DNA of 64,000 nt. It comes from Gorsachius magnificus. Its lineage: Eukaryota; Chordata; Aves; Pelecaniformes; Ardeidae. This document shows, in pieces, positions 1 to 11,855 of this stretch. Position 1 is the stretch's first letter; every line of letters starts with the position of its first letter. The stretch spans positions 10,462,984-10,526,983 of the forward strand of contig CM067082.1 of NCBI GenBank assembly GCA_034008185.1, given 5' to 3'. A program made the position numbers and the translations under genes. A model generated the notes under the pieces. It made no database searches. It was not told the origin of the DNA and worked only from the letters and a program-made list of their open reading frames with translations.

Positions 1-2599
1 CTAAGTAGACTTAGAATATCTTACCCATGAAAATTGGCTATGGCTTGGAGAAAGGAAGAAGGGTCTCCCTAAGTAAAGACAGACACTGAAAACATCCTAG
101 CTCCTCCACCATCTCTCCCACTAAGGATCCCTAATGAAGGCATCATGGTGGAGTGTCCCCTCTCCTTCGATCCAACAAGCATAACCTAGCAATTCACTTA
201 AATTCCAGTCCTCTGGGACTAATGAAAACATTTTTTCACCCTTTGTGCAGTGTTTGTGGATAGGAAAAGATGAATTTGATAAGGAAATATGACAAGGAAA
301 CTGTAAGTTACTCCACCACACCTCAAAATGGGAGGCAAAAATCAACAGCTCTACCCCAAGCACTACCTGTGTGAGACACTGGCATGCACAAGCCAGTTAG
401 ATATGCTGCTCCCCCTCAGACTTTGTTCTGGTTGTCAGTCATGTGTCAATAACAAGCACAGAATGAAAGTGTTCAGCAAAACTTCACCTAACCCTTCTGT
501 CCTTCTCCAGTAACAATCAGCTGTCTCAGAATACAAGCAGGCTAGCCACTAATTTCAGTGGGTTTCCCTCCTGACACTAATGTCTATTGAAAGAGACTAG
601 GAAAAAATTCTTCACAATATTAGCATTAGCACTTATATAAGCATCACTAGCCAAAATTTTGAGAGCACTTTGTGAACACGAATTAATTAATCTGCATAGT
701 GGAAATAGAAGTGAAATGACTTTGACTATTGTCCCCTTAGGTTTAAAGCAAGAGTGTACAAGCTGGTTTTGCATAAATTTATTTCTGGGTCAAGCCTTGC
801 ATTCTTTGAAAGCATCAGTATTCATTAGAGAAAGAAAAAAGATATGCAAGAATGGAAGAGAGTGGATTAAAAGTCGCTTTCAAAAATTGCCTTGAAACAA
901 GTTTTACAAGGAAAGAGCCAGTAAAAGTGCAATATTACCTTCAGAGCTAATGAAATAGAAATAGCATTTTAACAAGTTTAGGTCAACAGAGCTCAGTTGT
1001 GAAGGATTTTCATTAATGCTGTGCTAGAATTTCTGTTTCACAACAGATGAAAATACAAAACCAGAGCTATACCTCAGAGTAAGGAGATCCAAATTCTGTT
1101 CTAGACTGTCATGTGAAAAATCACTGAAAACCTTCATAACTCTACACACCCACTTATGACCCCTCCATCTCAAGACCTGAGATGCTATCAGCAAGGCTGA
1201 ATGATGGTGTTTAAAGGCACCCTTGTCCCTCAGAAGAGCCTGAGCACTGCACCCATTTTGCCTGGAATAATGAACTCAAGAGATGACTACAATATTTGTG
1301 GTTTACTTTTAGCATAGATACATATTTGAAAAGTTTTTCCAGGCTTATTTTGGCTTTTCTCTAAAATGAGGTCCAGATAGTCCAGACATGCAGAGGATCA
1401 GGAACCCAAACATTAGGTGTGTATTCTGGGCAAAGCTGGGTACCAGGGAGAGCACTGGAGCTCTAAGGAAAGTTTGGGAGCACTTCATTATCCAAAGTTT
1501 ACGAACTTCTGAATCACCATGATGAAGAAACATGGACATCACATATGGCTCCTTTTGTACCCTTCCTGATTGCTAGCTCATGGCCACAATGCCTCTGTTT
1601 TCATCCCCTCTTCTTTACTGCACTATCCCATTTCCTTCATTCTTTTGAGGCTTACTGCAAATTATTACTTGATTTTGTATGTATTCACTGTTCTCATAAA
1701 CTTCCAGTTTAACTTCTTCCAGAACCTTTTTTTTCAGTTCCAACCCAATAGCTTCGACGAGATGTTTACAGAGACAGGACAAGTTGCGCTGTGAAAGCCA
1801 TATCTAAAAAGCCTCAAGGAATGGGGCTCTGCAGTTTTTATCCCTACGAGCCAGAGTCAGTTCCTTCCTGATGTTGCACTGCAGCCACTCCATCCCCTTT
1901 CCTGCTTCAGCACATCCTGACAGTGTTTTACAGCGTGCAGCCAGCATGGATGGGCAAATTCATTCATTACTTGATCTGGCATGCATGGAAGTATAGGACC
2001 AGAAGGAATGACAATAGACCATTTTACTCTAAGAACAGGTATTTATATTTAGATCGTGCCTGAAAATTTTTTGTTCTGCTGCTCTTAGAAATTATCAGTG
2101 AAGAAGAACCCACAAAACCTGCACTGTTTGTGCTTTACATCTTTGAAATATTTCCTAATATGTCATTTACCTTTTCCTAGCTGATTAAATTGATTTAAGT
2201 GAACTGATTTCTTCCTATCCTACTGCAAGCAGAAATGATGACATTCTCATTGGCCTCATCACACTGTTTTGCACACTGACTGACCGTGACTTAACCTGCT
2301 CTTTTCTAGATTAACAAACACACTTTCTCCAGCTTTTTCAAACTTCATTTATTTCTGTGGATTTCATCTGGATTCTTTTGATGTTGCCTATCTCTTTTTT
2401 TTTAACTATTCTGAAGCTCATACCTCTTCGTCTTACATCCAAAACCTTGCTCAATATCTCTCAGAAGAAAATTTTTCAACATTGCAACACCATCTCATTT
2501 TAACGTAGATTCAGTTTGTGATACACTACACTCACCATACTCTTTTTGGCAGTTGTACTAATCCAAGCATTAACCTCTTTATGTTTGTCCATTCTTCTT
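1..2599. other. No recognisable gene; unique AT-rich sequence
   Basis: Open frames here are under 80 codons, overlap on both strands and resemble no protein I know. There is no CpG cluster and no clear splice-bounded exon. A weak MIR-like stretch lies at about 655-790 and is listed separately. The right edge may hold further degraded LINE sequence, because text from about 2340 onward drifts toward the CR1-like fragment that becomes recognisable near 2600. Confidence 0.6.
655..790 (-). repeat. Possible MIR-like SINE fragment, antisense
   Basis: The stretch begins with a motif like GAGCACTTTGTGAACA followed by ATTAATTAATCTGCA. This resembles the reverse complement of the MIR 3' half (AAGCGCTTTACAAA.. 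then a run leading to ATCCTCA). A looser match to the 'AAGTGACTTGCCCAAGG' block follows. Similarity is patchy and may be chance. Confidence 0.3.
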
Positions 2600-3790
2600 C
2601 CCAAAGTACAGCACTTAGCTCCTGACTTTCATCAAACTTCACCTGGCTGATTTCAGACACCCTCCCCAATTCACCAAGATTGATCTCCTACCAAGGGCTT
2701 ACAGCCCACTTCCATCCAGGGGGTCTCTTCAGCTGTCCTGAGCATGTTGCCTCTTCATCATCAAAATCACTCACAAAAATAATGACCAGTGCAGGAGCCC
2801 AGACTGAGCTCCTGTTTCACCATGAAAATCCACTCTTCCTTTGTGGCTCCTCAATCCATATTTACAGCCACTGACACCATTTAGACCCTGGTCTCTAACC
2901 TTAGACCCTCCTAATGGAAAATGAGGAGGTGGAAATGAAAGAGGACACACTAACACAACTCGTTATTTGCCCTGCCCCACTCCTGTGCCAGTGAATATTG
3001 GCTGTCAGGGTTCTAAACTGTATTTTCCTAGTTTACATGCTACTGTTGATTGGGAGATCATCAACAGCGTCACTAAAGCTGGATCTATAATTTTCTAAAC
3101 AGATCTCATCTTCTGTGTCCACACGATTTTCCAATTCTCTTTCAAAAAAAGGAAATTAAATTAATTTGGCCCAGTTTGTTATTGACACACCTACGCTCAT
3201 TGCTTTTTAAGCATCTTCTTGTTATTCTACAAACCTGCAGGAATTGATTATTTAATAATCTTTTCCGGTACCTACCTGGGTAACAAAGTTAAACTAGCTG
3301 ATCTTGAAATCCCTGATATGATATACGCTTTCCTCCAGTCCTCTGGGACCACAGTGTCCTTGCTGAGTTCTCGGGGATAATCACCAACAATTCAGAGCCG
3401 CCTCGGCTACTTCCTTAAATCCACCCGATTTTATCAGGTCCTGCTGAGCTGAACACATCTATTTTATATAAATAACCGTTGACTTTTGGTTCACTCCATG
3501 ATCTCATTTGCATTTCAATCTCTTTGTTAAAATTAATTTTGTCATGTATCTAGGCATAAGTAATCTATTTTGGGGAGAAAAGTGAAGCAAAAATGGCAAT
3601 TATTTTCAACCCGCTCTGCAATAACCCCTTTTTTTGTTCTTCCCATTAAATGGTGGGCTGCTATGCATTCTCTTTTCCTTCTTTATATTTCTAATGTATT
3701 CACAGAACATTTTCTTGATAGCTTGGTGATTTTAAATGTTGGATTATAACTTCAACTTTTTGTGTTCAACCTTTACTTTGGGAAAAATTG
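2600..3790 (-). mobile_element. Ancient CR1-clade LINE fragment, antisense (reverse-transcriptase region)
   Basis: Read on the plus strand, this region follows the antisense text of CR1/L3-type ORF2 in order. A 'TCATCAAACTTCACCTGGCTGA' type block (about 2629) comes first. Then comes a block near 2775-2830 equivalent to the antisense of the GPVLF/DILQGS reverse-transcriptase motif. Next is 'CTTTCCTCCAGTCCTCTGGGA' near 3330, then a 'CATCTATTTTATATAAATAA' block, and finally the 'GAAGCAAAAATGGCAATTA' and 'ATGTATTCACAGAACATTTT' blocks at 3585-3715. Stops and indels interrupt every frame, so it is a non-functional fossil. No 3' tail or target duplication is visible. Family assignment is by remembered consensus. 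Boundaries are uncertain by about 200 bp, with the left edge least certain. Confidence 0.6.
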
Positions 3791-6700
3791 AAAGAGGAAC
3801 ATGGAAAGAATCAAAGGAGAAATCCAGTGAGAAATTGAAGTAAAAAGAAAGGACAGGGCAGGAAAGGAACAGAGGAGATGGAACAGAGTGTCAAATAAAA
3901 TAACATCTCAGTAACTGACAGTCACATTTTATCACATTCAGTTCAAAGATTTCTTCTTCGTGTAAAGATAAAAAATGTTAATCTAGGAAAACCATACTGA
4001 TGTTTTAAAATTATTTCAATTTCTGGGGACATGTGAAGGGGGAGAGGTGATCTGTGAATCTGAGTCATTCCGTCATCTTAAAAATTATTTGCTGTGCTTT
4101 CCCAAAGCATCATGTGAGTCACCCAGGCCATTCTCAGCTCTCCCAGATGATGCAGTAAAGGTCACTTTGCAAACACACCTGACATCAGCAGTGACCCTTT
4201 GATACCTGGTACGCTTGTATAATCCGATCTCTTTCAGAAGGGCACCTACAAAGATGCAGCTAACAGAATTGGATTATTGTTTCACCCAGTCCCAAAGCCT
4301 TGCAGAGTATCCTGGCAAAATTCCCAACAGCTTCACAGGTGCCAGGATTTCATCACATCGTCTTCCAAAGGGAAAAAAAGAGACAGATTCTCTATTGAGG
4401 CTCCAAAGAAGGAATAGGAGTAGGTCCATCAAGCACACACAGCACAGAACAGCTAGCTCATGGGTAACATTAATGCAAGGACTTTTTGTTATTTCTCCTC
4501 TATTGGAATTCATTATTATTCAGTGCCATAGGACTGCAGGGCAGGTGTCATTTTAAAGATGCTGAACTACAATGACGTGCTGGTTTTTTGACCACTGTCG
4601 GTATGCTCGACACTTGATACTGCAGAAGAGAGCTGAGCTGCTGCAAATTTGTCACCCCGGGAGTATGAATGAATGATCTGGTAGAGAATTATCCCTCCAC
4701 CTGCCTCCTTAATGACTCCTTGCCTTTTGTGAGTGTGTGCACAGGTAAAAGATATCTGGCTGGCAAGTCATGAAAACCTGCGGGCACTTAGCATGCAGTG
4801 TTTGCAGCCCACTCCCTGGATGGCTTTAGATTCTTTGATCTGACTTGACATTTCAAATTTATAGAATGATATTGAATTTTAACTACCCAGGAGAAGCCTG
4901 GCAGACCATGCTTTCCACACAGCAGACATGTGGAACAAGCATAATGTGGATCACATTTAGAGTAAAGCTGTCAAATATTTGGTAGTTGTTCCTGGGTGTT
5001 CAGAATACTTTTGCTACTCCATTAATTAATGGGGTTTTTAAATCATTCTTCTCCTAGGGTGCTTTTCTGACTTAGAGCTATGACACTGACTTTGATATCA
5101 ACTATTACTAATATAATGGCCCAAGCACATTGGATGATTCAGATCCAAAGCAAAAGGAGCAGACCCAGGTCTAAGGAGTTAATGATTTTAAGAGGTGTGA
5201 CCAGAGAGGAAGCAGGAAGGAGGGAGGGCTAGGTTAATAGGCTCTGTTCAAGCAATTCCTCTTAACCTACATATGTGTCCCTAAAAGGCATTGGGGTTTT
5301 GCAAGAGTTTCTTTTTTTAATAATCAGAGTGATGAACAACTGCTGAAATAATTCACTTTTTAATGCTCTGACAGCATAACTAATCACTGGCATAACTATC
5401 TCAAGATGAGAGCTCCATCCTGGCAGATCTTTAAATCAAGAAGAAAATTATGTTCCAGCTCTCCACAGAAGTATCTATGTGATGCAGGATCCCATGGGTG
5501 ACATCTTACAGCATCTGGTGGAGAGAAGAATGCATTATTTTATCACAGTGTTTCTTTTCAGTCTTAGTATTTTCTCTTTCTGATTTCCATTGTGTTCCAG
5601 GAAAGCATCTCTATTTCAGAGAGCACTTAGCCGTACGCTTACTCTGCAAAATGTTTCTTGCTTAAACCCTATGAACTCCTCAGTAATAGGCATGCATGAA
5701 AAAGAGTTCATCTGAATTTCATTTATGTTAAAGGCAGGATTCACCATGCCAGTAAACTGGATCCTAATTTCTTTCTTCGATCGTTGATCATTAAAAGCAG
5801 CCTGAGTTTACACTTGTAACTTTGGCTCAGGTCTGCTCCATCCAGATCCTGTAGGTTCTGGAAAGCCAAAGATATGTTAGGATCCTTACGTAACCTCTTC
5901 AGCTTTGATGTGGTTTAGTTTATTTATAACAGCTACCTCTTGTGAATAATAATTCCTGCTTCAAAGAGTTCATAGGCAGCTTCAAGTTCTTGGCCCTACA
6001 CTACTCACCCACCCGAAACATAGTCTGTTTATCAGCACACTTTTCTGCCTCCCATGGAGAGACCGTGCACCATGACAGTACCTAGTCCTCCAGTCTGATT
6101 CACTGTGGGTTGCTCAATGCTCAGGACAATACCATCAATCAGGAAATTAATTCACTGGATTGTCGGCATTTTCAGCCATAAATTTGATGTTCGGTCTGAG
6201 CCTTTTGTCCTCTGCTGTGTATTTTTAGAGGTTCTTGCCTCTGGCATTGGTGAAATATTTACAGATGAATTCTTTGACTTCTGTTGGCATCCAAATGCTC
6301 TAGGTGGCAATTAAACATCAAAATAGAGCAGTGACAAATTCAGAGTTGTGAAAAAAGTTTCTTTTCTCGGGACAATATTTTCACGTCAATGTATTCCCTG
6401 AATTTCTATTGACATATGAAGAAAGTTTGCCCAAGGGCCCTTGAAGAGATGAACCATTTGTGCCAGTATTGCATAAAGATTTTAAAAGCATTGTTTCACC
6501 AATATGATCTGAGTTTCTGTCCTAAGAGAAAGGCACTGAGTACTTGGAAAAGAAGAGGCTGAAGGAAGAAATTCAAAGGGATTTTCCAGCCCTTGGGTTT
6601 GTGATTATAAAAACAGCATTTCAGGGTCAGAAGGCATCGGAAATGAATAAAGCATGTGTTTCTGGATTAAACTGGATTTTTACATTACTAACTAATATAT

Positions 6701-6799
6701 CAGAACTGGCATTCACCTATGCTGTGGTCCTTTGAAGCTCTGGGTGGTGTGGAAAACCACTTGTGAAGCCCTTTGTGGAGCAATCAGCTCATCATTTCA
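3791..6799. other. No recognisable gene; unique sequence
   Basis: A moderately long open frame (113 codons, 4215-4556 plus) overlaps an open frame on the other strand. It shows no domain, no codon bias and no splice context, so I treat it as chance. I see no repeat family I can name in this stretch. Confidence 0.6.
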
Positions 6800-7065
6800 T
6801 CTTTTCAAGGATGTGCTTTAATCTACCTCATCTTTTCTTCCTAGGTCAGTAATTTCAGGCCCCTAATCATTTTTATTGCTCTCCTGAATGCCTTCTAATT
6901 TCCAGTAGTTGGAACTTAATGAAATATGCCCAGTGCAGTTACAGCAAAGCCTTTAAGAGCTACAAAGAGCTTCAATTACTTCTTTGGTATTTAACTGCAA
7001 TTCTGCTTTGCTCTATTTGCTGATAATATCAAACTGACAAATTACATGTCCCCCACCATCATAAT
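6800..7065 (-). mobile_element. Ancient CR1-clade LINE fragment, antisense (3' part)
   Basis: The plus strand reads 'CTTTTCTTCCTAGGTCAGTA', then 'CCCCTAATCATTTTTATTGC' and 'TCTCCTGAATGCCTTCTAAT'. This is the antisense of the CR1/L3 segment near the end of ORF2, where the consensus has CCCCTAATCATTTTTGTTGCTCTCC-like text. The following bases, with 'GCCCAGTGCAGTTACAGCA', fit the next block (antisense of the LEYCVQF region) poorly but in order. It is short, old and without a tail. Confidence 0.5.
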
Positions 7066-9204
7066 GCCTGTCCTCCAACTATTTTCCACACACTATGTGA
7101 GAGCAAGTAGAATTTTTATGACACTTGTTGTGTTACTTTTTGTTCTGTATTTCTAGCCTGTTTCTCTGTGTCTTATTCTTTCTGGTTTCATTAGCATGCA
7201 CAGAAGCTCTAGTCCGTTTAAGAGCTGTATTCATCTGCTCCAGGTCATGTGAGTGATCACCTTGTTACAAAAATCTGTCAGTTATAAGGAATTAAGGCAA
7301 AATGCATCTGCCATCAAGGACCAACCCAAATCTGGATACAGCCCTGCCACAGCACACAGTTCACCTGAAGAAAAGGAGGGCACCCCCCTACAGGCATCAA
7401 CATCTGGACTCCCTTTACAGTGAACAGAAAGAAATGGGTACTTCCAGGGAGGGTTTTGTCTGGTCTGCTTTAGGCATCTATTTTGGCATGACGTGCCCTA
7501 AAGATGCTGTATCTCTTCTGACTGAAAGGAGCAGAGGTTGCCTCTCTGGTGGGCAGTGCTCTGCATGTAGGTGTCTAAAGTAGGGTGAGATGAATCCCAT
7601 TTTCTCTCTCTCCAATTACAGCCCCAATCAGAGTCATGCACAGGTGCAATAGATGCCTAATTTCAGCAATAGCAGCTACTCTGACATCTGAAACAGAGGA
7701 GGGTGATAAATGAGTCTGATCAGGACTCATTTCCTAGGATCTGCACAGACGGTAGGGAATTCTTACAACACCTAAGCAAGGCTCACAGAATAGGCTAATT
7801 ACCAGCATCTCTGGCCCACTTTCACATTTTTATTGCTTTGACTGTGAGAGCCTTTGGGCCAGAGACCTGACTCCTACATTACATAGGTACAGACTCTAGC
7901 ACAAGGAGCTGTTTGCCGAAGGACCTCCTGGGTGTGACTTAAGAAACAGCACAAGAATAAAATGGGATTTTTCTTTTTTCTAGATGTAATTCAAGTGACC
8001 AGGCACATTTCCCCTTATGGATACTTGTCTGATCATATGATCAACTGTGAACATCTTCTGTAAATATCTTCCCTGCAATGAATACTAAAGAATTTATTTG
8101 GCCATTATTCCTAAAGGCAACTTTCAGCTTCTGGAGTTGAACAGCCTGAGCTGCAGCTCAGGGTGAAAAGAAGGACTGAAGACAGTGGGCAGATGTGTCC
8201 AACAAACCAAGCACCACAATACCTTCACACAGGCACTTTCTTTTTAATTAAAGAAGGCTCTTGTAACCTACCACTGTGCCTCAGTCTCCCTGTCCTTAGG
8301 AGATCATAGCAGAGCTGTGCTCTGCAAGGTGAAACATGTTGAAATGGAAAATGTTCATTCAGTGCAGCTGTAATATTGGCCATCTCTCAAGGTCATTAGC
8401 AAATCTGCCTAAAGCCTCATTTGACAGGCACCCAAGTTGCACGAGTCTAAGCGCTGTAAGGCTCAGTGGAAATGATGAGATTTCACAAGCCATATTCAGC
8501 TTGTTAAGATATAAGCAGCCTCCCTCTGGGCACACACAGGTCTCTCAAGCTGAGCAAGCTAGCCCAGGAGCCAGGGTTGACTCGACCATTCTGTGACATG
8601 TTCCCAAAAAGACAGAACAAAAACCAGCAGGTCAGAATGATGGCCATGAGACTGTTTCAGTGCACACAAAGTTTTATATCACCTTGGGCTCCAGACTGAC
8701 TATTGTTTATTTCAGGAACAAGCAGTAATAAATAGTGAGTGAAAACATCAGGTTTTTACAAGATAAATAGTCCCAAAGGGACATGAAGGACTGACTTCTT
8801 TTTTTCCCATCTCTTGCAAAAAAACTGCCTCCATCCTCATTCTTTGTTCATTTGTCCTACTTCTTGCAGCAGCATCTTTGTTGAGATTTTAAAAAATGAC
8901 CTTTATTTACATTTCCTCAGTCATCCTCAGGGATGACCCTGTACCCCAGAAAAACAGGAGATCTCCCTGGTCTGGGCTCACTGGAGATGGTGGCAGGCTT
9001 TTTGTGACCCAGGCTCTTCCTGACACATGTTGTCAGGAATTAGCCCCCACTGGGAATCCCTGCCTCCTTGAGACACAGAGGAGGACAGTCTTGTGTTTAA
9101 GCAATCCTGAACATTCCCTAGGAACAGGAGACTGGAGGGATCTCCTGTGCCAAGTCTCATCCCCAGCTGCCACATATCATGCAGTTCAGTTTTTAAGAAG
9201 ATCA
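7066..9204. other. No recognisable gene; unique sequence
   Basis: No convincing coding exon is seen. Around 8262-8300 'CACTGTGCCTCAGTCTCCCT' recalls the MIR 'CTGTGCCTCAGTTTCC' block but is too short to call. A motif TAGGTGTCTAAAGTAG at 7568-7583 recurs near 62720 (see the inverted-repeat entry). A 138-codon open frame at 8896-9312 runs into the LINE fragment and has no recognisable domain. Confidence 0.55.
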
Positions 9205-9850
9205 CGTTTCAATTTAAAAAAAATATCAGGAGGATGGATTTTTGTCCTCATTACTGCTACTGGAGGGTCTTCCAGAATCTCACTGCCACAACAATTAGGA
9301 ACATTCTTCTAACTTCCAACCCAGGTTTATCCATAAGCAGTTGGTACCTAATTGTTCTTCTAGTTGTATGGCTTAAATTAATTCATTCTGATGTTTCCTT
9401 GGTGTTTATCCGTTGGTGTATTTATCATCAACAGCCACACCCCTGGAAAGTCCACTCTTCCTTCCACGAGACTACACAAGCCCTCAGCCTAGATAGACTT
9501 TTCAAATGATGAACTCTCCCTTCCCTGGTCACCACCATGACCTCTCTCCATGACTCCTGCAGTATAAACTCATCTTGCTTTTCAAATGGGTGATGAGAAC
9601 TGTGCAGTATGCAGCACAACTTTCCTGATGGAAATGCTTTCCTCAAGACACTCCAGGACTGCCTTTGCCTTCTTTACCACTGAATCATTTCTGTGGCTCA
9701 TGCTCAGCTTTTATCTGACTGCTACACACAAGTCTTTCTTCTCCTTTGTTATTTCCTGCTGATGAGCTCCCAGCTTATAACAGAAATCCATCTTATTACT
9801 CCCTAAGCCCCTGCTATAGCAAAGTATTTAGGTTTCTAATTCCTATTTAG
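9205..9850 (-). mobile_element. Ancient CR1-clade LINE 3' fragment, antisense
   Basis: This is the clearest of the four old copies. In order on the plus strand it has 'GGAGGGTCTTCCAGAATCTC', 'TAGGAACATTCTTCTAACTT', 'CCTTGGTGTTTATCCGTTGG' with 'TGTATTTATCA', 'GACTACACAAGCCCTCAGCC', 'CAAATGGGTGATGAGAACTG', and 'CTCATGCTCAGCTTTTATCT' followed by 'GATGAGCTCCCAGCTTATAA'. These match, in collinear order, the antisense of the C-terminal CR1 ORF2 from near the 3' end back to the LGVLVDSRLNMS region (seen in sense in the copy at 16714-17683). All frames are broken. The 3' terminal tail is absent. Confidence 0.65.
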
Positions 9851-9864
9851 ATGGCTCCTAATAT

Positions 9865-9922
9865 CCCACTGAAATCAGTTGGAATCAACTGATGCTACCC
9901 TGCTCCCACTGAAATCAGTGGG
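9865..9922. repeat. Duplicated CCCACTGAAATCAGT palindromic motif
   Basis: CCCACTGAAATCAGTTGG at 9865-9882 is repeated 40 bp later as CCCACTGAAATCAGTGGG at 9905-9922. The second copy is a perfect inverted repeat with 8-bp arms (CCCACTGA / TCAGTGGG) and a 2-bp centre. Similar 'CCCATTGAAATCAATGGGA' text is common in old amniote repeats. A relative lies at 16430-16477. The family name is unknown to me. Confidence 0.6.
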
Positions 9923-10205
9923 AATGAGTTTTTGTAGTGTACAATAGACTAAGTTATCAACTTTTTAAGATGTTTATAATAGAAACATTATCAGCCGGGG
10001 ACCAGACACCATGAGCCTTAATAGTTCTAATAATTACTCTTGGAGTAATAAATCAGAAGTTGCCTTTAGAGACCTAGTAATGAATTCAGAAAACAAAATG
10101 AGCATGCACACTGATTTGACAGCAACCATTCTTTTAAGAAAAGCTTTACTAACTGAGCAGCTGTATCTTCTGTTTGCTAAGGGGAAAAGTGTTGATACAA
10201 GGACC

Positions 10206-10222
10206 AAAAAAAAAAAAAAAAA
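10206..10222. repeat. Poly-A run (A17)
   Basis: Uninterrupted run of 17 A. No SINE or processed-gene body is recognisable immediately upstream, so it is probably a simple repeat rather than a retroposon tail. Confidence 0.85.
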
Positions 10223-11756
10223 GGCAAAAGACATGATAATATAACAATTTTAACTTTTCTCACCAAATCAGAAGAGCCAAGTGGAACTGTGTTGAAAAGG
10301 AAATGGTCCTTCCTAGGTTCCTGGTCCCCTAAATCTGTATTGGTACCCACAGTAATATTTCAGTCTCAGGAATTCCTATGAGGAAATCTTGCAAAACAGT
10401 CTTTGCAGAGAGGGTGAATCTTATTCATTGTATTCTCCGCATCACAAGTTGTGACATTGTCCAAACCTGCCATACTTTTTTCTTAGTGCTACAGTCTAGC
10501 CTTGCCATATTGCTAAATTATTACAGTGTGACACTGCTTGGGATATCACTTGAAAAAATAAAGCACAAGAAGAAGAGAAAATTCTTTGATTCAAAAATAA
10601 CAATAATTTAGGATCGAGTTATTTCCAAACAAACCAAAACCAGACAATTATTTCTTGGAACTAGACTGTAAGAATATTTCTGATCATTGAGTTCTGAAGA
10701 GTAATAGAAGTGTCCACTTTACTTCCAAACTGCTTTACAAATATTAAATAATGTAGTAAACCATAACTATGAAACAAGGCTGTATTATAATAATTACATG
10801 AGTGCTCAGAAGCAAAGATGTATTAATTTGCTTCCAAGACACTTTGTTTCTTGGAATTCTACCAAAGATTACTGGCATTTCTTCACATGTAAGAGATAAG
10901 CCCTTGTTACAGAAATGGGTACGAGAAATGGGAAACCAGAACCACTGGGAGTGCTTCTCTGTGGCAGCCCATTGCAGGGACATGAAGAGGCCGCAACATG
11001 CAGAGCGGTAGTTTGGCTGCAGCTCCATCTCACTGGAGATGCACAGTGCTGAGCCCTAGGTCTGCACCCAAACTATCAGTCTGTTCACCCTTCCGTTAAA
11101 TAAGGAGGATTCAGTTCTAATATTATGGGCTTTATTTTACCAAGTAGAAGGTCCAAAATACTTTAAACCATCTAGCTGTAGATAGATTTCCCTGACACAA
11201 ACATTTTGGAAGAAAAGTGAAATGCGACCTTATGAGAAGCCCCAAGCCAGACACAAAGGGTGACAGAGGGAAGTAGTTGAGATGTGTCCAAGACCTCAGG
11301 GGATACACAGAGCAGCCTGAAGACACATCTGAACTTTTTGCCACTCCATCAGGCTTTTAAAAATACCTCAAACACCAGAGAAGTCCAGATTTATAGTTTC
11401 AAAGGTAACTTTGTGAAGCTACTGCTGTATATAAGCACCATGAAGAGTCCTAACGTCAGGATTGTGAATATTAAATTAACAGAAGACTGAGTTGCTCAGG
11501 TACTACCTACAAAGACAAGATGGGAAAAAGATGCATGGAGGTGTAAGTAGCAAACATACGTTGACAGAAATATTCCCATTCTGTAGATTGACAGTCAGGT
11601 TGCAAGGCCAGGAGGCAGCAGGCCATTGGGTCCTGAGGGTTGGCACAGGACATTGCATTCTGCCCCCAAAAAATGGACTAAGCATGTGTTTAATTGAGAT
11701 AGCTAATCTCCTTGTAAAGCCTTCAAGCAAGGATGAGTTAGCACCTTTGCTGGTGG

Positions 11757-11798
11757 CTGCTCCAATGTTTAATTAATCTGCTCCAATGTTTAATTAAT
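11757..11798. repeat. Perfect 21-bp tandem duplication
   Basis: The unit CTGCTCCAATGTTTAATTAAT plus its exact copy occupy 11757-11777 and 11778-11798. No mismatch separates them, so the duplication is recent compared with surrounding repeats. Confidence 0.9.
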
Positions 11799-11855
11799 CT
11801 CACAAGTAGGACATCACCATTTTTCTTCTAACTCGTAACATGTCATGTCACAATA

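Larger units (their letters stand above)
9931..11855. other. No recognisable gene; unique AT-rich sequence
   Basis: Contains an A17 run at 10206-10222 and a 21-bp tandem duplication at 11757-11798, listed separately. Open frames are below 95 codons and overlap on both strands. Confidence 0.6.

Noticed and set aside
4215..4556. 113-codon plus-strand frame
   Set aside because: An opposite-strand frame overlaps it. There is no motif and no exon-like boundary with codon bias.
8896..9312. 138-codon plus-strand frame
   Set aside because: It runs into the antisense CR1 fragment starting near 9205 and has no domain.
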